This document shows positions 18,401-25,371 of a stretch of DNA of 64,000 nucleotides, in pieces. The notes beneath the pieces were generated by a model. It saw only the letters and a list, made by a program, of their open reading frames with translations, searched no databases and was not told where the DNA came from. This stretch comes from Dawidia cretensis (GTDB lineage: Bacteria > Bacteroidota > Bacteroidia > Cytophagales > Cyclobacteriaceae). Position 1 is the first letter of the stretch. Every line of letters begins with the position of its first letter. The stretch covers positions 1-64,000 of the forward strand of contig NZ_JAHESE010000009.1 in assembly GCF_018598175.1 (NCBI RefSeq), written 5' to 3'. Made by a program: the position numbers and the translations under genes.

Positions 18401-19638
18401 CCGGGAATATTTTTATAGGTGGTATAGACCCCCGTGCTACGATTGAAGTAAATCAGGCCGCCGCCGTTTGTACCAATCCAGAGATTGCCCTGGTCGTCTT
18501 CTATAAAACGGTTTACATCGCTGTAGGGTAGTGCGCCGGTGCCGGTGTGGTCATAGCGCGGAAAGCGCAGCAGGTTTTTGTGGTAGTAGCTGATGCCGCG
18601 CTTATAGGTGCCGATCCAGAGAATGCCCTGATCGTCTTTATACAAAGCATTGATGCTGTTTTGGCGAAGGCTTTTTGGATCGTCTTCCTGGTGGACAATG
18701 GTCTGAACGGTGTGATTCTTTTTGTCGAGAATGTTGATGCCACCATGGTCGGTGCCAATCCAAACCCGCCCCTGATCATCGGGTATAATGGCACGCACGA
18801 GATTGGTGCTGAGTCGTGGTTCCGGGCCGGTAGCCGTGTAGTGTTGCAGCGTGCCCGTGACGGGATGGACGTGGTATACGCCCAGAGCCTCATCCTGTGC
18901 GAAGATCCAGAGGTCGCCTTCGGGATCGACCGCCATGCGATAATCGAATTTGGCTCCCCGCAAGGCTTTGTTCCGGTAGTCTATCCGGTAGCCATCTTTT
19001 GTGATGACGATACGCTCGAGCGTGCCGTTGGCGTGGAGTGCCCAGTAGCGGCCGGCGGCATCTTGTAGAAAGCTTGTAACGCTATCAGACTCGAGGGTGT
19101 TCGTGTCGCCGGGCACATGCCGCAGGGACAGGCTTTGGCGGGTAGTTGTATCGTAGCGAACCAGGCCGGCAGTAGTGTGTACAAACCAATAGTGGCCGGC
19201 GGCGTCCTTCACGACGTCGCGCAGGCGGTTTAGCGGCAGGTGGTAGGCTTGAAAAAAAGCCTTGGCGTTGGTCTGGAAGCTCTCCTTAACGGGATCGTAT
19301 ATATTAAAGGTATCGGCGGTAATTACCCCCAGGCGGCCACCGGGCACCTCCACGACGGCGTGAACAAGGTTCGCGGCGATGGTGGTGGAATCGCGGGCGT
19401 CGTGCTGGAATACTTTGAAGCTGTAACCATCGTAACGGCTCAGGCCAAAGGCCGTGCCGACCCAGAGAAAGCCGCGGCTATCTTTGTAGAAGCATAATAC
19501 CTCGTTGTGGGAAAGGCCCTGGTTCACGTCTACGTGCATGAACTGGTAGCGGCCGGGCTGTGCTTGCAGCCGCGGCAGCGCGGACAGCAACGCCAGCCAC
19601 ACCCAGACGATCCTGCACTTTGTGATTGCCGATACCAT
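15490..19638 (-). CDS. hybrid two-component system regulator (SusR/HTCS type)
   Basis: A 1382-residue one-protein sensor and transcription factor: signal peptide (1-26), about 14 Reg_prop beta-propeller repeats of the periplasmic sensor (to about 690, many GxLWIGT motifs), Y_Y_Y domain (about 740-805), one transmembrane helix (about 815-835), HisKA with NVSHEFRTPLTLI, HATPase, receiver (from about 1127, phosphoacceptor Asp in VVSDIMMP) and a C-terminal AraC DNA-binding domain (about 1275-1380). Such proteins sense an oligosaccharide and switch on the neighbouring PUL, here the GH31-SusCD operon downstream. All catalytic motifs look intact. It starts 34 bases after the RMD1-family gene. Confidence 0.96.
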   Translation of the reverse strand: MVSAITKCRIVWVWLALLSALPRLQAQPGRYQFMHVDVNQGLSHNEVLCFYKDSRGFLWVGTAFGLSRYDGYSFKVFQHDARDSTTIAANLVHAVVEVPGGRLGVITADTFNIYDPVKESFQTNAKAFFQAYHLPLNRLRDVVKDAAGHYWFVHTTAGLVRYDTTTRQSLSLRHVPGDTNTLESDSVTSFLQDAAGRYWALHANGTLERIVITKDGYRIDYRNKALRGAKFDYRMAVDPEGDLWIFAQDEALGVYHVHPVTGTLQHYTATGPEPRLSTNLVRAIIPDDQGRVWIGTDHGGINILDKKNHTVQTIVHQEDDPKSLRQNSINALYKDDQGILWIGTYKRGISYYHKNLLRFPRYDHTGTGALPYSDVNRFIEDDQGNLWIGTNGGGLIYFNRSTGVYTTYKNIPGNTHSLSSNVIVSLWIDHRKTLWIGTYLGGLNSFDGKSFTRYTHNSTDPTSLAAASVWEIFEDSRQRLWIGTLNGGLDLLDTRTHTFAHYKTSDPQAIHSDYIAAITEDREGNVWIGTSLGIDVLSRARGRFLHYESEKNNPGSLSNNNVYDIREDAAGRLWIGTAGGLNLYDKKSKTFRAFTVADGLPHNAVLTILEDDQGYLWMSTPNGLSQLEVRQQPGGNVTYTFRNYGEAEGLQAKQFNENAALKTRRGELVFGGASGFNIFKPGQLGRNTIPPQVVLTDFQLFNKSIHPDESVDGTIVLSAAITESQAIVLPPDKNVFSIEFAALNFFHPENNTYLYKLEGFDNDWLPADSRSRRVTFTNLDPGEYTFRVKAANNDGVWNEQGARLKITVLPPFWKTRTALLLYFVFVIAALLVTRKLIQQREKMKFIIEQERQEAARMHELDMMKIKFFTNVSHEFRTPLTLILTPLEKMLRQATEPGQQQQFQVIQRNARRLLSLVNQLLDFRKLEVQEVKFNPSEGDIIAFIRDTVYSFSDLSEKKDIRLDFHTGVAALETIFDQDKLEKILFNLLSNAFKFTPEHGAVTVTVSLQAGEGAGQRIAIRVQDTGIGIPADKQERIFERFFQHELPKSMVNQGSGIGLAITREFVKIHGGTITVQSDPGQGSLFTVTLPLHEVKRIEEGDVDQEAEDVTEEAIRQPTGVAEDGEMAGKKPLLLLVEDNEDFRFYLKDNLKLEYQVLEARNGREGWKKVQEQLPDLVVSDIMMPEMNGIELCRNIKTDQRVSHIPVILLTARAAEEQKLEGFRTGADDYITKPFNFEILASRIRNLIARREKFHQAFPRQLDVRASELQITPLDEKFIQNAIKCVEDNIASPEFSVEDLSRALGISRAHFYKKILALTGKSPLEFIRTIRLQQAAQLLEKSQLTVAEVAYRVGFNNPKYFARYFKDQYDVLPSAYAAGKRKGTA

Positions 19639-19672
19639 ATACCTGTATGCAAGGTAAGGAAGTATTCGGATA

Positions 19673-20473
19673 TCACCCGGCGATCTTGAGGATCTTGGTG
19701 ATCAGGAGATCAAACACTTCTACCAGGATGAGGATGATAATGATATATTCCAGCACGGTGTTTTCACGCTGGTGGATTATTTCGCGGAAGACGGAGAGGT
19801 TGTCTTCTATGATGCGCAAGGTGTATTCTACTTCGCTGAAGCGCACGCGCAGGTCAAAGTGTTTGGCGAGCCCACGTTGTAATGTGTCAAGGTATTCATC
19901 ATTCCACACAAGCTCGGGTGCGTCGAAGATGTATATGTTCTCGGCTATTTCGTTTTGTGTGCTCAGCGCCTTGCCGATAAATCGCATCATGTTATTGCGG
20001 CTGATCTTGAGCTTACCGGTAAGCTGCAACTGGTTGGCAAACCCTTTTACCTCGGTGAGCAGCGTTTCGCTGACGCCGTGGTAATAGTCGAGCGCTACCG
20101 ACTGCGCCAGGTTGAACATGGCGATGCGGATAACCCTGTCGTCGAGCCGGCCCAGCACCACTTCGTCAAACTGAAAGGCGATGTCGTTGCGTTCTTCCAG
20201 CCGCAAATCGTGGTCGTCGCGTAGCCAGGTAACGGGCGGGCTTTTCTGGAATTTGTCAATGGCCTTGATGGCCCACTTCATTTCGTCTTCGTTATAGCCG
20301 GCAAAAACCATTACACCATAGTTAAAATAGTATTGGTATTTTTCTCCCACGAAGTTGTAATACAGCTCAGACGACGAATCGGCCAGGGGTTTGATGTCCA
20401 GGAAGGCTTTGATACCTTTTATATCCAGCTGGTTGGCAACAAGAAATGCGGAAAGTTTTACCGTGTGCGGCAT
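19673..20473 (-). CDS. RMD1 / DUF155 family membrane protein
   Basis: A 266-residue protein resembling the RMD1/Sif2 (DUF155) family: a globular N-terminal part with YYFNYGVMVFAGYNEDEM (about 46-63), the DRVIRIAMFNLAQSVALDYYH centre and a C-terminal coiled stretch RIIEDNLSVFREIIHQRENTVLEY leading into a single C-terminal transmembrane helix (about 240-262). Bacterial members have no settled function. A TAnnTTTG box lies only a few bases before the ATG (minus strand, 20489-20482), hinting at a very short leader. It is followed 34 bases later by the hybrid regulator and may be cotranscribed with it. Confidence 0.8.
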   Translation of the reverse strand: MPHTVKLSAFLVANQLDIKGIKAFLDIKPLADSSSELYYNFVGEKYQYYFNYGVMVFAGYNEDEMKWAIKAIDKFQKSPPVTWLRDDHDLRLEERNDIAFQFDEVVLGRLDDRVIRIAMFNLAQSVALDYYHGVSETLLTEVKGFANQLQLTGKLKISRNNMMRFIGKALSTQNEIAENIYIFDAPELVWNDEYLDTLQRGLAKHFDLRVRFSEVEYTLRIIEDNLSVFREIIHQRENTVLEYIIIILILVEVFDLLITKILKIAG

Positions 20474-20595
20474 ACGATTTTCAAATCTATAAAGTTAAAA
20501 CAATAAGATGCGTGTAAAAGGTGTCATCTTTTACAAAAAGTGTGTTTGAAAAGCTGATTTTTCGTTGAGATTTGCGTGCTTATTGCTGATATACT

Positions 20596-21357
20596 ATGAA
20601 AAAAATCATCATTCTGCTATTGTTTACCGTATGTTATGCCCACGTTAACGCCTGGGGACCTACCGGCCATCGGGCGACGGGCTGGATCGCCGACAAGTAC
20701 CTCAACAAAAAAGCCCGCAAGGAAATCGAGCGCGTGCTGAGCGGACAATCACTCGCCATGGCCAGTACCTGGATGGACGAGATCCGGTCGGACTCCGCGT
20801 ACGACTATACGGCCGACTGGCACTGGGTTACATTGCAAGACGGGCAGACCTATGAGCAAAGTGAAAAGAATCCCAAGGGCGATATTATCCAGGCCCTGGA
20901 AAAAATCATTACGGAGCTGAAGTCGAAGACACTGACGCCGGAAGAAGAAACCAGGCGCGTGAAGATGCTGATTCACCTGATCGGCGATATTCACCAGCCA
21001 TTGCACGTAGGCGGTGGTAGCGACCGCGGTGGCAACGATGTGCGTATCTCGTGGTTCCGCAACGAAAGCAACCTGCACCGCGTGTGGGACAGCGAAATGA
21101 TCGACGACACCAAGCTTAGCTATAGCGAGCTGGGACAGTCACTCGACAAACCTACCCCGGCGCAACTTACCGGCTGGCAAAACTCTTCTGTTAAAGACTG
21201 GGCTTACGAGAGCATGGCATATCGCAAGCAGGTATATGATTACGGTAACGGCAAACTGGGCTACCAGTATTCGTACAAGTATTTTCACATCGTGCGCTAT
21301 CGTCTGCTGCAAGCCGGTATACGCGTGGCCAGCGTGCTGAACGAGATCTACGGTTAA
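20596..21357 (+). CDS. secreted S1/P1-type nuclease
   Basis: A 253-residue member of the S1/P1 zinc nuclease family, which cleaves single-stranded nucleic acids to 5'-nucleotides. Signal cleavage after HVNA would leave Trp as residue 1 (WGPTGH), as the family needs for zinc binding by the N-terminus. Other ligands are in DWHWVT, HLIGDIHQPLHVG, GGNDV and NLHRVWDSEMID. It acts in the periplasm or outside the cell, probably in phosphate or nucleotide scavenging. It stands alone, divergent from the RMD1 gene, and its stop directly abuts the stop of the convergent HxlR gene. Confidence 0.95.
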   Translation: MKKIIILLLFTVCYAHVNAWGPTGHRATGWIADKYLNKKARKEIERVLSGQSLAMASTWMDEIRSDSAYDYTADWHWVTLQDGQTYEQSEKNPKGDIIQALEKIITELKSKTLTPEEETRRVKMLIHLIGDIHQPLHVGGGSDRGGNDVRISWFRNESNLHRVWDSEMIDDTKLSYSELGQSLDKPTPAQLTGWQNSSVKDWAYESMAYRKQVYDYGNGKLGYQYSYKYFHIVRYRLLQAGIRVASVLNEIYG

Positions 21358-21732
21358 TCAGGCTTCTTGCTGTTGCAGGGCCTTTTGTTCTTTGTGTTGC
21401 TCGCCCCAGGTAGAAATGCTGTGCAGCAACGGTTCCATAGTCTGCCCCAGCGGTGTGAGCTTGTACTCCACCCGGGGCGGCACTTCGGCATACGCCATCC
21501 GTTCGACCAAACCATCGCCTTCCAGTTCTTTTAGCTGTGTCGCCAGCACGCGCTCGGACACCCCCGCGACGATTTTGCGCAGTTGGCCGTAACGCAATAT
21601 ACCGTTGTTTACCAGTGCCCACAGTATGGCGGGCTTCCACCTGCCTCCTACCAGCGACAATGTATAGGCCATGCCGCAGCTCTGTAATATCTGCTGTTCG
21701 TTGATGGCATTGGTTGAATTCATTTTTCGCAT
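21358..21732 (-). CDS. HxlR family transcriptional regulator
   Basis: A 124-residue winged-helix regulator with the HxlR layout: a Cys near the N-terminus (LQSCGMAYTLSLVGGRWKPAILWAL), the recognition helix region YGQLRKIVAGVSERVLATQLKELE and wing ERMAYAEVPPRVEYKLTPLG. HxlR proteins often respond to reactive electrophiles or oxidants through that Cys. The neighbouring AraC, Atu4866 and DUF1330 genes would fit a small detoxification group, but no direct target is evident. Confidence 0.93.
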   Translation of the reverse strand: MRKMNSTNAINEQQILQSCGMAYTLSLVGGRWKPAILWALVNNGILRYGQLRKIVAGVSERVLATQLKELEGDGLVERMAYAEVPPRVEYKLTPLGQTMEPLLHSISTWGEQHKEQKALQQQEA

Positions 21733-21780
21733 ACTTACTTTTTTATCAGTGTCTGATCCTTTTAGCCGTTACAGGGCGAA

Positions 21781-21788
21781 CAAAAGTA
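21781..21788 (-). promoter_or_regulatory. -7 box of the HxlR gene
   Basis: The minus strand reads TACTTTTG, a perfect TAnnTTTG Bacteroidota -7 box, placing the transcript start near 21774, about 41 bases before the ATG at 21732. No clear -33 element is seen. Confidence 0.5.
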
Positions 21789-21991
21789 CACCCCCCGCTT
21801 TTGAAACGAAATCATGGCAGGATTAATCCGTCAGACCATGAAAATTTTAATTGTTATTCATTGGGTAGACGTTGCGGGGCCGCTCGTTTGCGTGCTGCCG
21901 GTGACTATTTTATGGACTGACCGCCATTTCCTCCTGCACATTTCCTTTTAAAGGACTTAATTCGTGTTTATCTTGGCTTACAGAGGAATGT

Positions 21992-22026
21992 TTGAATTTT
22001 GCAAGCTTCGCTTTGATCCGCGTAAG
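21992..22026 (+). promoter_or_regulatory. direct-repeat operator, 21-bp period, before the AraC gene
   Basis: TTGAATTTTGCAAG (21992-22005) is followed exactly 21 bp later by TTGATCCGCGTAAG (22013-22026). Two same-face half sites two helix turns apart are the usual arrangement for AraC dimers. The same pair with better conservation is repeated before the partial copy of the gene at 23345. A weak -7-like box (TCTTTAC) follows at 22050. Confidence 0.55.
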
Positions 22027-22082
22027 CGCCGCGGGCAAATCGTGTTGCATCTTTACAACCGCCAGCATCCGAAATTACCCGT

Positions 22083-22982
22083 ATGGAAAAGACTGAAACA
22101 CTCGAAGATTTTTATCAGCGCAAGCTGCAGTGGATGCCCGAGAACCTGAAACAGGACATCGGCCACTTTAATGTATTCCGCCTGGAAGATTTTATGGCCC
22201 ACGGCTCGGCCGGGGCATACAGCCGCCGGTCGTTTTATAAGATCAGCCTGATCCGTGGCCGGAATGTTTTCCACTATGCCGAGAAAAGCCTGGAGGTAAC
22301 GGGCTCGACGTTGATGTTTTTTAATCCGCAAGTGCCCTACACCTGGGAAAGTTTGAGCGATACCAACACAGGGTTCTTCTGCATTTTTAAGGAAGCCTTC
22401 TTTACCGAGAAGATCCGCGGCAGCATCAGCGACTTTCCCATGTTTGCCCCGGGAGCCAAGCCTGCTTACTTTTTGAACAAAGCGCAGGACAAGCAGGTGA
22501 CGCAGATCTTTAAGAAGATGCAGGATGAGATTGCGTCGGACTATACGTACAAGTACGATCTGATCCGTAACTATGTGACGGAGGTCATTCACTATGCGCT
22601 CAAGTTGCAGCCGTCAGAGACGCTCTATCAACATACGAATGCCAAGTCGCGCATAGCGTCGATCTTTACCGAGTTGCTGGAACGCCAGTTTCCGATCGAG
22701 TCGCCTACACAACGATTTACGTTGCGCTCGGCAAATGACTTTGCGCAAGCGCTGGCGGTGCATGTCAATCACCTGAACCGCGCTATTAAAGAGACTACGG
22801 GAAAGACCACTACCGAACATATCCTGGATCGGCTGGCGATCGAAGCCGGTGCGTTGCTGAAGCATACCGACTGGAATATATCGGAGATCAGTTATGCACT
22901 TGGATTTGAGGAGCCTGCACATTTCAACAACTTCTTCAAAAGGCATTTTTCGATGACACCTACGGCCTATCGCACAGTATAG
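22083..22982 (+). CDS. AraC family transcriptional regulator
   Basis: A 299-residue regulator with an N-terminal cupin-like sensor domain (about 30-170, with FYKISLIRG, TLMFFNPQVPYTWE, GFFCIFKEAFF, ASDYTYKYDLIRNYVTEVIHYALKLQ) and a C-terminal AraC DNA-binding domain (about 200-298, with two HTH motifs, the second NISEISYALGFEEPAHFNNFFKRH). The ligand is unknown. The direct-repeat operator about 60 bases upstream suggests autoregulation. Immediately downstream lies a second copy of the sensor domain without the DNA-binding part. Confidence 0.93.
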   Translation: MEKTETLEDFYQRKLQWMPENLKQDIGHFNVFRLEDFMAHGSAGAYSRRSFYKISLIRGRNVFHYAEKSLEVTGSTLMFFNPQVPYTWESLSDTNTGFFCIFKEAFFTEKIRGSISDFPMFAPGAKPAYFLNKAQDKQVTQIFKKMQDEIASDYTYKYDLIRNYVTEVIHYALKLQPSETLYQHTNAKSRIASIFTELLERQFPIESPTQRFTLRSANDFAQALAVHVNHLNRAIKETTGKTTTEHILDRLAIEAGALLKHTDWNISEISYALGFEEPAHFNNFFKRHFSMTPTAYRTV

Positions 22983-23410
22983 GGTTGGCAACGCCCGACG
23001 AATTGCCGGACGGTGCCAGTTTAAACCTCACCCTCACCTGCCTGATGCCATACCCGACCTTACGATGTTCCACCCCTTTTATAGCGTAGATCATCCGTGG
23101 TTCAACCGTGGAACATCTATGGAGGAACCCTGTGGGATACTCGAACTATCCCCGGCAGAAAGCCCCTTTTCCCGGTCCCACTTTCGACTCGCTGTCGATC
23201 TTTTTCGACTTTCCGGAACACCTCCCGGCCACTCCGTGAACGTCATTTTTCAAACGAACGAAATTATTTCCTAAACAACCAGTCAAAACTGATACAACAC
23301 GTGGTGAACATGTGATCCGGTACTGCTCCATAAGTGATCATGGCTTGAATCCTGCAAGCATCGCTTTGAATATTGCAAAGATGCCGCGCCCGCCGGGGGT
23401 ACCTTTGTGT
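22983..23410. other. 428-base stretch between the AraC gene and its partial copy
   Basis: It holds a 10-bp inverted repeat GATGTTCCAC/GTGGAACATC (23064-23073 and 23108-23117) with a GGTTCAACC palindrome inside, the second direct-repeat operator at 23345 and a TACCTTTG box at 23400. I find no credible protein-coding frame in 22983-23310. Confidence 0.5.
23345..23407 (+). promoter_or_regulatory. second copy of the AraC-type operator and -7 box
   Basis: TTGAATCCTGCAAG (23345-23358) and TTGAATATTGCAAA (23366-23379) repeat with the same 21-bp period as at 21992. A perfect -7 box TACCTTTG lies at 23400-23407; its TTT is 59 bases from the first repeat, against 60 for the corresponding TCTTTA of the first copy. 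This shows that the promoter, not only the coding part, was duplicated. Confidence 0.6.
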
Positions 23411-23881
23411 ATGGTTCGCGACACGACTAACTTTTATGCTTACCGGTTGCAAGATGCGCCGCCACTGGAAGCACTGCCGTTACTGCATAGTGCGGAAGAA
23501 TTTTATACCATCAGCCTGCTGCAAAATGCGCCACGCTGCCGGTACCTGGATTCCGCGCAAAGCGGGCCGGAGGCATTGTTAATGTTCTTCCATTCCCGGA
23601 TGCCACACATCCCCTGTGATGCGCGTTCTGGATTCTTTTGCATGTTCAAAGACTCATTCCTGACGCCCGGCATGCAGGAGAATCTTCATGCCTTGCCGAT
23701 GTTCCATCTTGAAAGCACCCCGGCGTTTCCGTTGCTTGCGCAACACGAACGTTACCTCACCAACGTCTTTGAGAATATCACGGAAGCGCTGGCGTCAGAC
23801 TATACCTTTCGCACAGAGCTCTTGCAGAACTATGTCTTCGAGTTGTTTCACTACGCGTTGAAACTCCAACATCATGTTTAA
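23411..23881 (+). CDS. lone AraC-type sensor domain (truncated paralogue)
   Basis: About 156 residues homologous to residues 30-175 of the AraC regulator just upstream: shared blocks include FYxISL, LMFF, GFFCxFKxxF, LPMF, ASDYT and NYVxExxHYALKLQ. The frame stops right after the sensor domain, so the DNA-binding domain is missing. It could be a decaying duplicate or an active dominant modulator that dimerises with the full protein. The start is uncertain: ATG at 23381 and 23411 are in frame, the operator excludes earlier ones, and the -7 box would put the transcript start at about 23414. Confidence 0.6.
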   Translation: MVRDTTNFYAYRLQDAPPLEALPLLHSAEEFYTISLLQNAPRCRYLDSAQSGPEALLMFFHSRMPHIPCDARSGFFCMFKDSFLTPGMQENLHALPMFHLESTPAFPLLAQHERYLTNVFENITEALASDYTFRTELLQNYVFELFHYALKLQHHV

Positions 23882-23898
23882 TATCTAATACATATTCT

Positions 23899-24153
23899 AT
23901 GAAACCGAATGAACCTTTTTACATCGGCACCTGGGTAACAGCCGATGGTCACATCCGCCACACGCTGTTACCCAACGGCCGCTACGACGAAGATCGCGGC
24001 CGTCGCAAGAGCGCCTACCGGGGCCGTTATACGATGACCGGCAACCACATTGATTATTTGGACGACACGGGGTTTACAGCCGACGGTGATTTCCGCGAGG
24101 GTATTTTATACCATGCAGGGATGATCCTATATAAAGAAGAGAAGAACGATTGA
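23899..24153 (+). CDS. Atu4866-domain protein
   Basis: An 84-residue protein resembling the Atu4866 family: YIGTWVTADGHIRHTLLPNGRYDEDRG, then RGRYTMTGNHIDYLDDTGFTADG and a C-terminal YHAGMILYKE. These are small beta-rich proteins of unknown biochemistry, often next to AraC regulators and oxidoreductases. It starts 17 bases after the lone sensor-domain gene and is likely cotranscribed with it. Confidence 0.8.
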   Translation: MKPNEPFYIGTWVTADGHIRHTLLPNGRYDEDRGRRKSAYRGRYTMTGNHIDYLDDTGFTADGDFREGILYHAGMILYKEEKND

Positions 24154-24154
24154 T

Positions 24155-24463
24155 CTACGCAACACCGTCCACAATCACACCGTTGGTGTGCGCGCAAGCC
24201 TGTCGAAGCGCCTTGAGCGGAGCATACTCTTCGGAGTTGTAAAAACGCAAGGCCGCCTCGCGGCTATCGAACTCGTGCACGACCAGTATTTTGGGTTTCC
24301 AGTCGCCTTCCAGGGCGATGGGATTCACCTCACGAATAATGGTACGGCCTCCATACCGGGCAATCATCGGGAAGGCCTGCTCTTTGTAGCGTGCCATACC
24401 GGCAGGATCGGTTACTTCGAGGTCGACAACGAGATAGGATTTTGCAGTCGGATTCATGGGCAT
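24155..24463 (-). CDS. DUF1330 family protein
   Basis: A 102-residue dimeric alpha-beta barrel protein of the DUF1330 family (YLVVDLEVTDPAGMARYKEQAFPMI, GGRTIIREV, LEGDWKPKILVVHEFDSREAALRFYNSEEYAPLKALR). The fold is related to ABM monooxygenases, but no activity is established for the family. It starts 11 bases after the lipoprotein gene and ends against the convergent Atu4866 gene. Confidence 0.9.
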   Translation of the reverse strand: MPMNPTAKSYLVVDLEVTDPAGMARYKEQAFPMIARYGGRTIIREVNPIALEGDWKPKILVVHEFDSREAALRFYNSEEYAPLKALRQACAHTNGVIVDGVA

Positions 24464-24474
24464 AATATACGAAC

Positions 24475-25320
24475 CTATCCGATCTTTGCACGCAGGCTTT
24501 CAACCATCTGTACGACCTGTCCGATCTGTGAATTAGAAGATTTCTTCAACTGCTCCAGCACTACCGCCGAAATAAGCCTTGGCCAGAAGAGCGATGAGTT
24601 CACGTCGCCGGCTTTCGTTTCGATCACCGTGATCTGCTCGGCCAGTGCCTGCTGAAGCGCGGGCGGCACAGCCGGATCTTGCGAAAGCGCTTTGAGCTTA
24701 ACCAGCCCTTCCTGTAAACGGTTATGTTGAAAATCGTCGATGGCATCGGTCAGCTTATACGGCCAGTGTATGCCGGTCTCGTTGGCAAACCCCGCAAAGT
24801 AGAACTTAGACTGTGCAAAGTCTTTATCGTACGCCTGCGCCAGTCCCATGAGCACGTAAAATGTAGCCACTTCGTATTGTGCATCCGCATCAGGCTTCAG
24901 CAGTTTTTTCGATTGCTCAGCTTCTTCATGCGCCAGGCTATCCCACCCTTGCTCGTACATGGCGATGGAACGCAACGACCGCGCCAGGTACTGTGCCGTG
25001 GTGTCGCCTCCCTCCTGCGCCAGGTCCGCTTCGGCGAATGCCATGGCATGCTTACCCGAGACGGTCCAACCGTATCCCAACAAGAGGTGTGCATAAGTGG
25101 GATCAATGGGTGGCAGTGAGTCCGTCTTCTGGCTGTTGTATAGCGTTACGGCGGGTCCTACGGCGGTAGACGACGTGGTTTTGTAGGCGCGGAAGGTTAT
25201 GCCGCTGGTGGCGTCCTCATATTGCTCGCGCTGTGTTTTCTCATCAGAACAAGCACTGAAATACAGGACGAAGAGAACAGGCAAGAGGATCGTCTGCCTG
25301 AGGAATGAAATTCGATACAT
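24475..25320 (-). CDS. uncharacterised helical-repeat lipoprotein
   Basis: A 281-residue lipoprotein (lipobox YFSAC, then SDEKTQ). The mature part is alpha-helical with TPR-like spacing (AHLLLGYGWTVSGKHAMAFAEADLAQ, QYEVATFYVLMGLAQAYDKDFAQSKFYFAGFA), consistent with a periplasmic or outer-membrane scaffold. I do not recognise the family. It is probably cotranscribed with the DUF1330 gene. Confidence 0.65.
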   Translation of the reverse strand: MYRISFLRQTILLPVLFVLYFSACSDEKTQREQYEDATSGITFRAYKTTSSTAVGPAVTLYNSQKTDSLPPIDPTYAHLLLGYGWTVSGKHAMAFAEADLAQEGGDTTAQYLARSLRSIAMYEQGWDSLAHEEAEQSKKLLKPDADAQYEVATFYVLMGLAQAYDKDFAQSKFYFAGFANETGIHWPYKLTDAIDDFQHNRLQEGLVKLKALSQDPAVPPALQQALAEQITVIETKAGDVNSSLFWPRLISAVVLEQLKKSSNSQIGQVVQMVESLRAKIG

Positions 25321-25371
25321 GGGCGCAAGATAACAACGCGCGCCTCAATCGCAATTACGACATGCGATGTT

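Larger units (their letters stand above)
21733..22082. other. 350-base divergent promoter region
   Basis: The stretch between the HxlR and AraC genes holds the HxlR -7 box and the direct-repeat operator of the AraC gene. I see nothing else that I can support. Confidence 0.5.
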
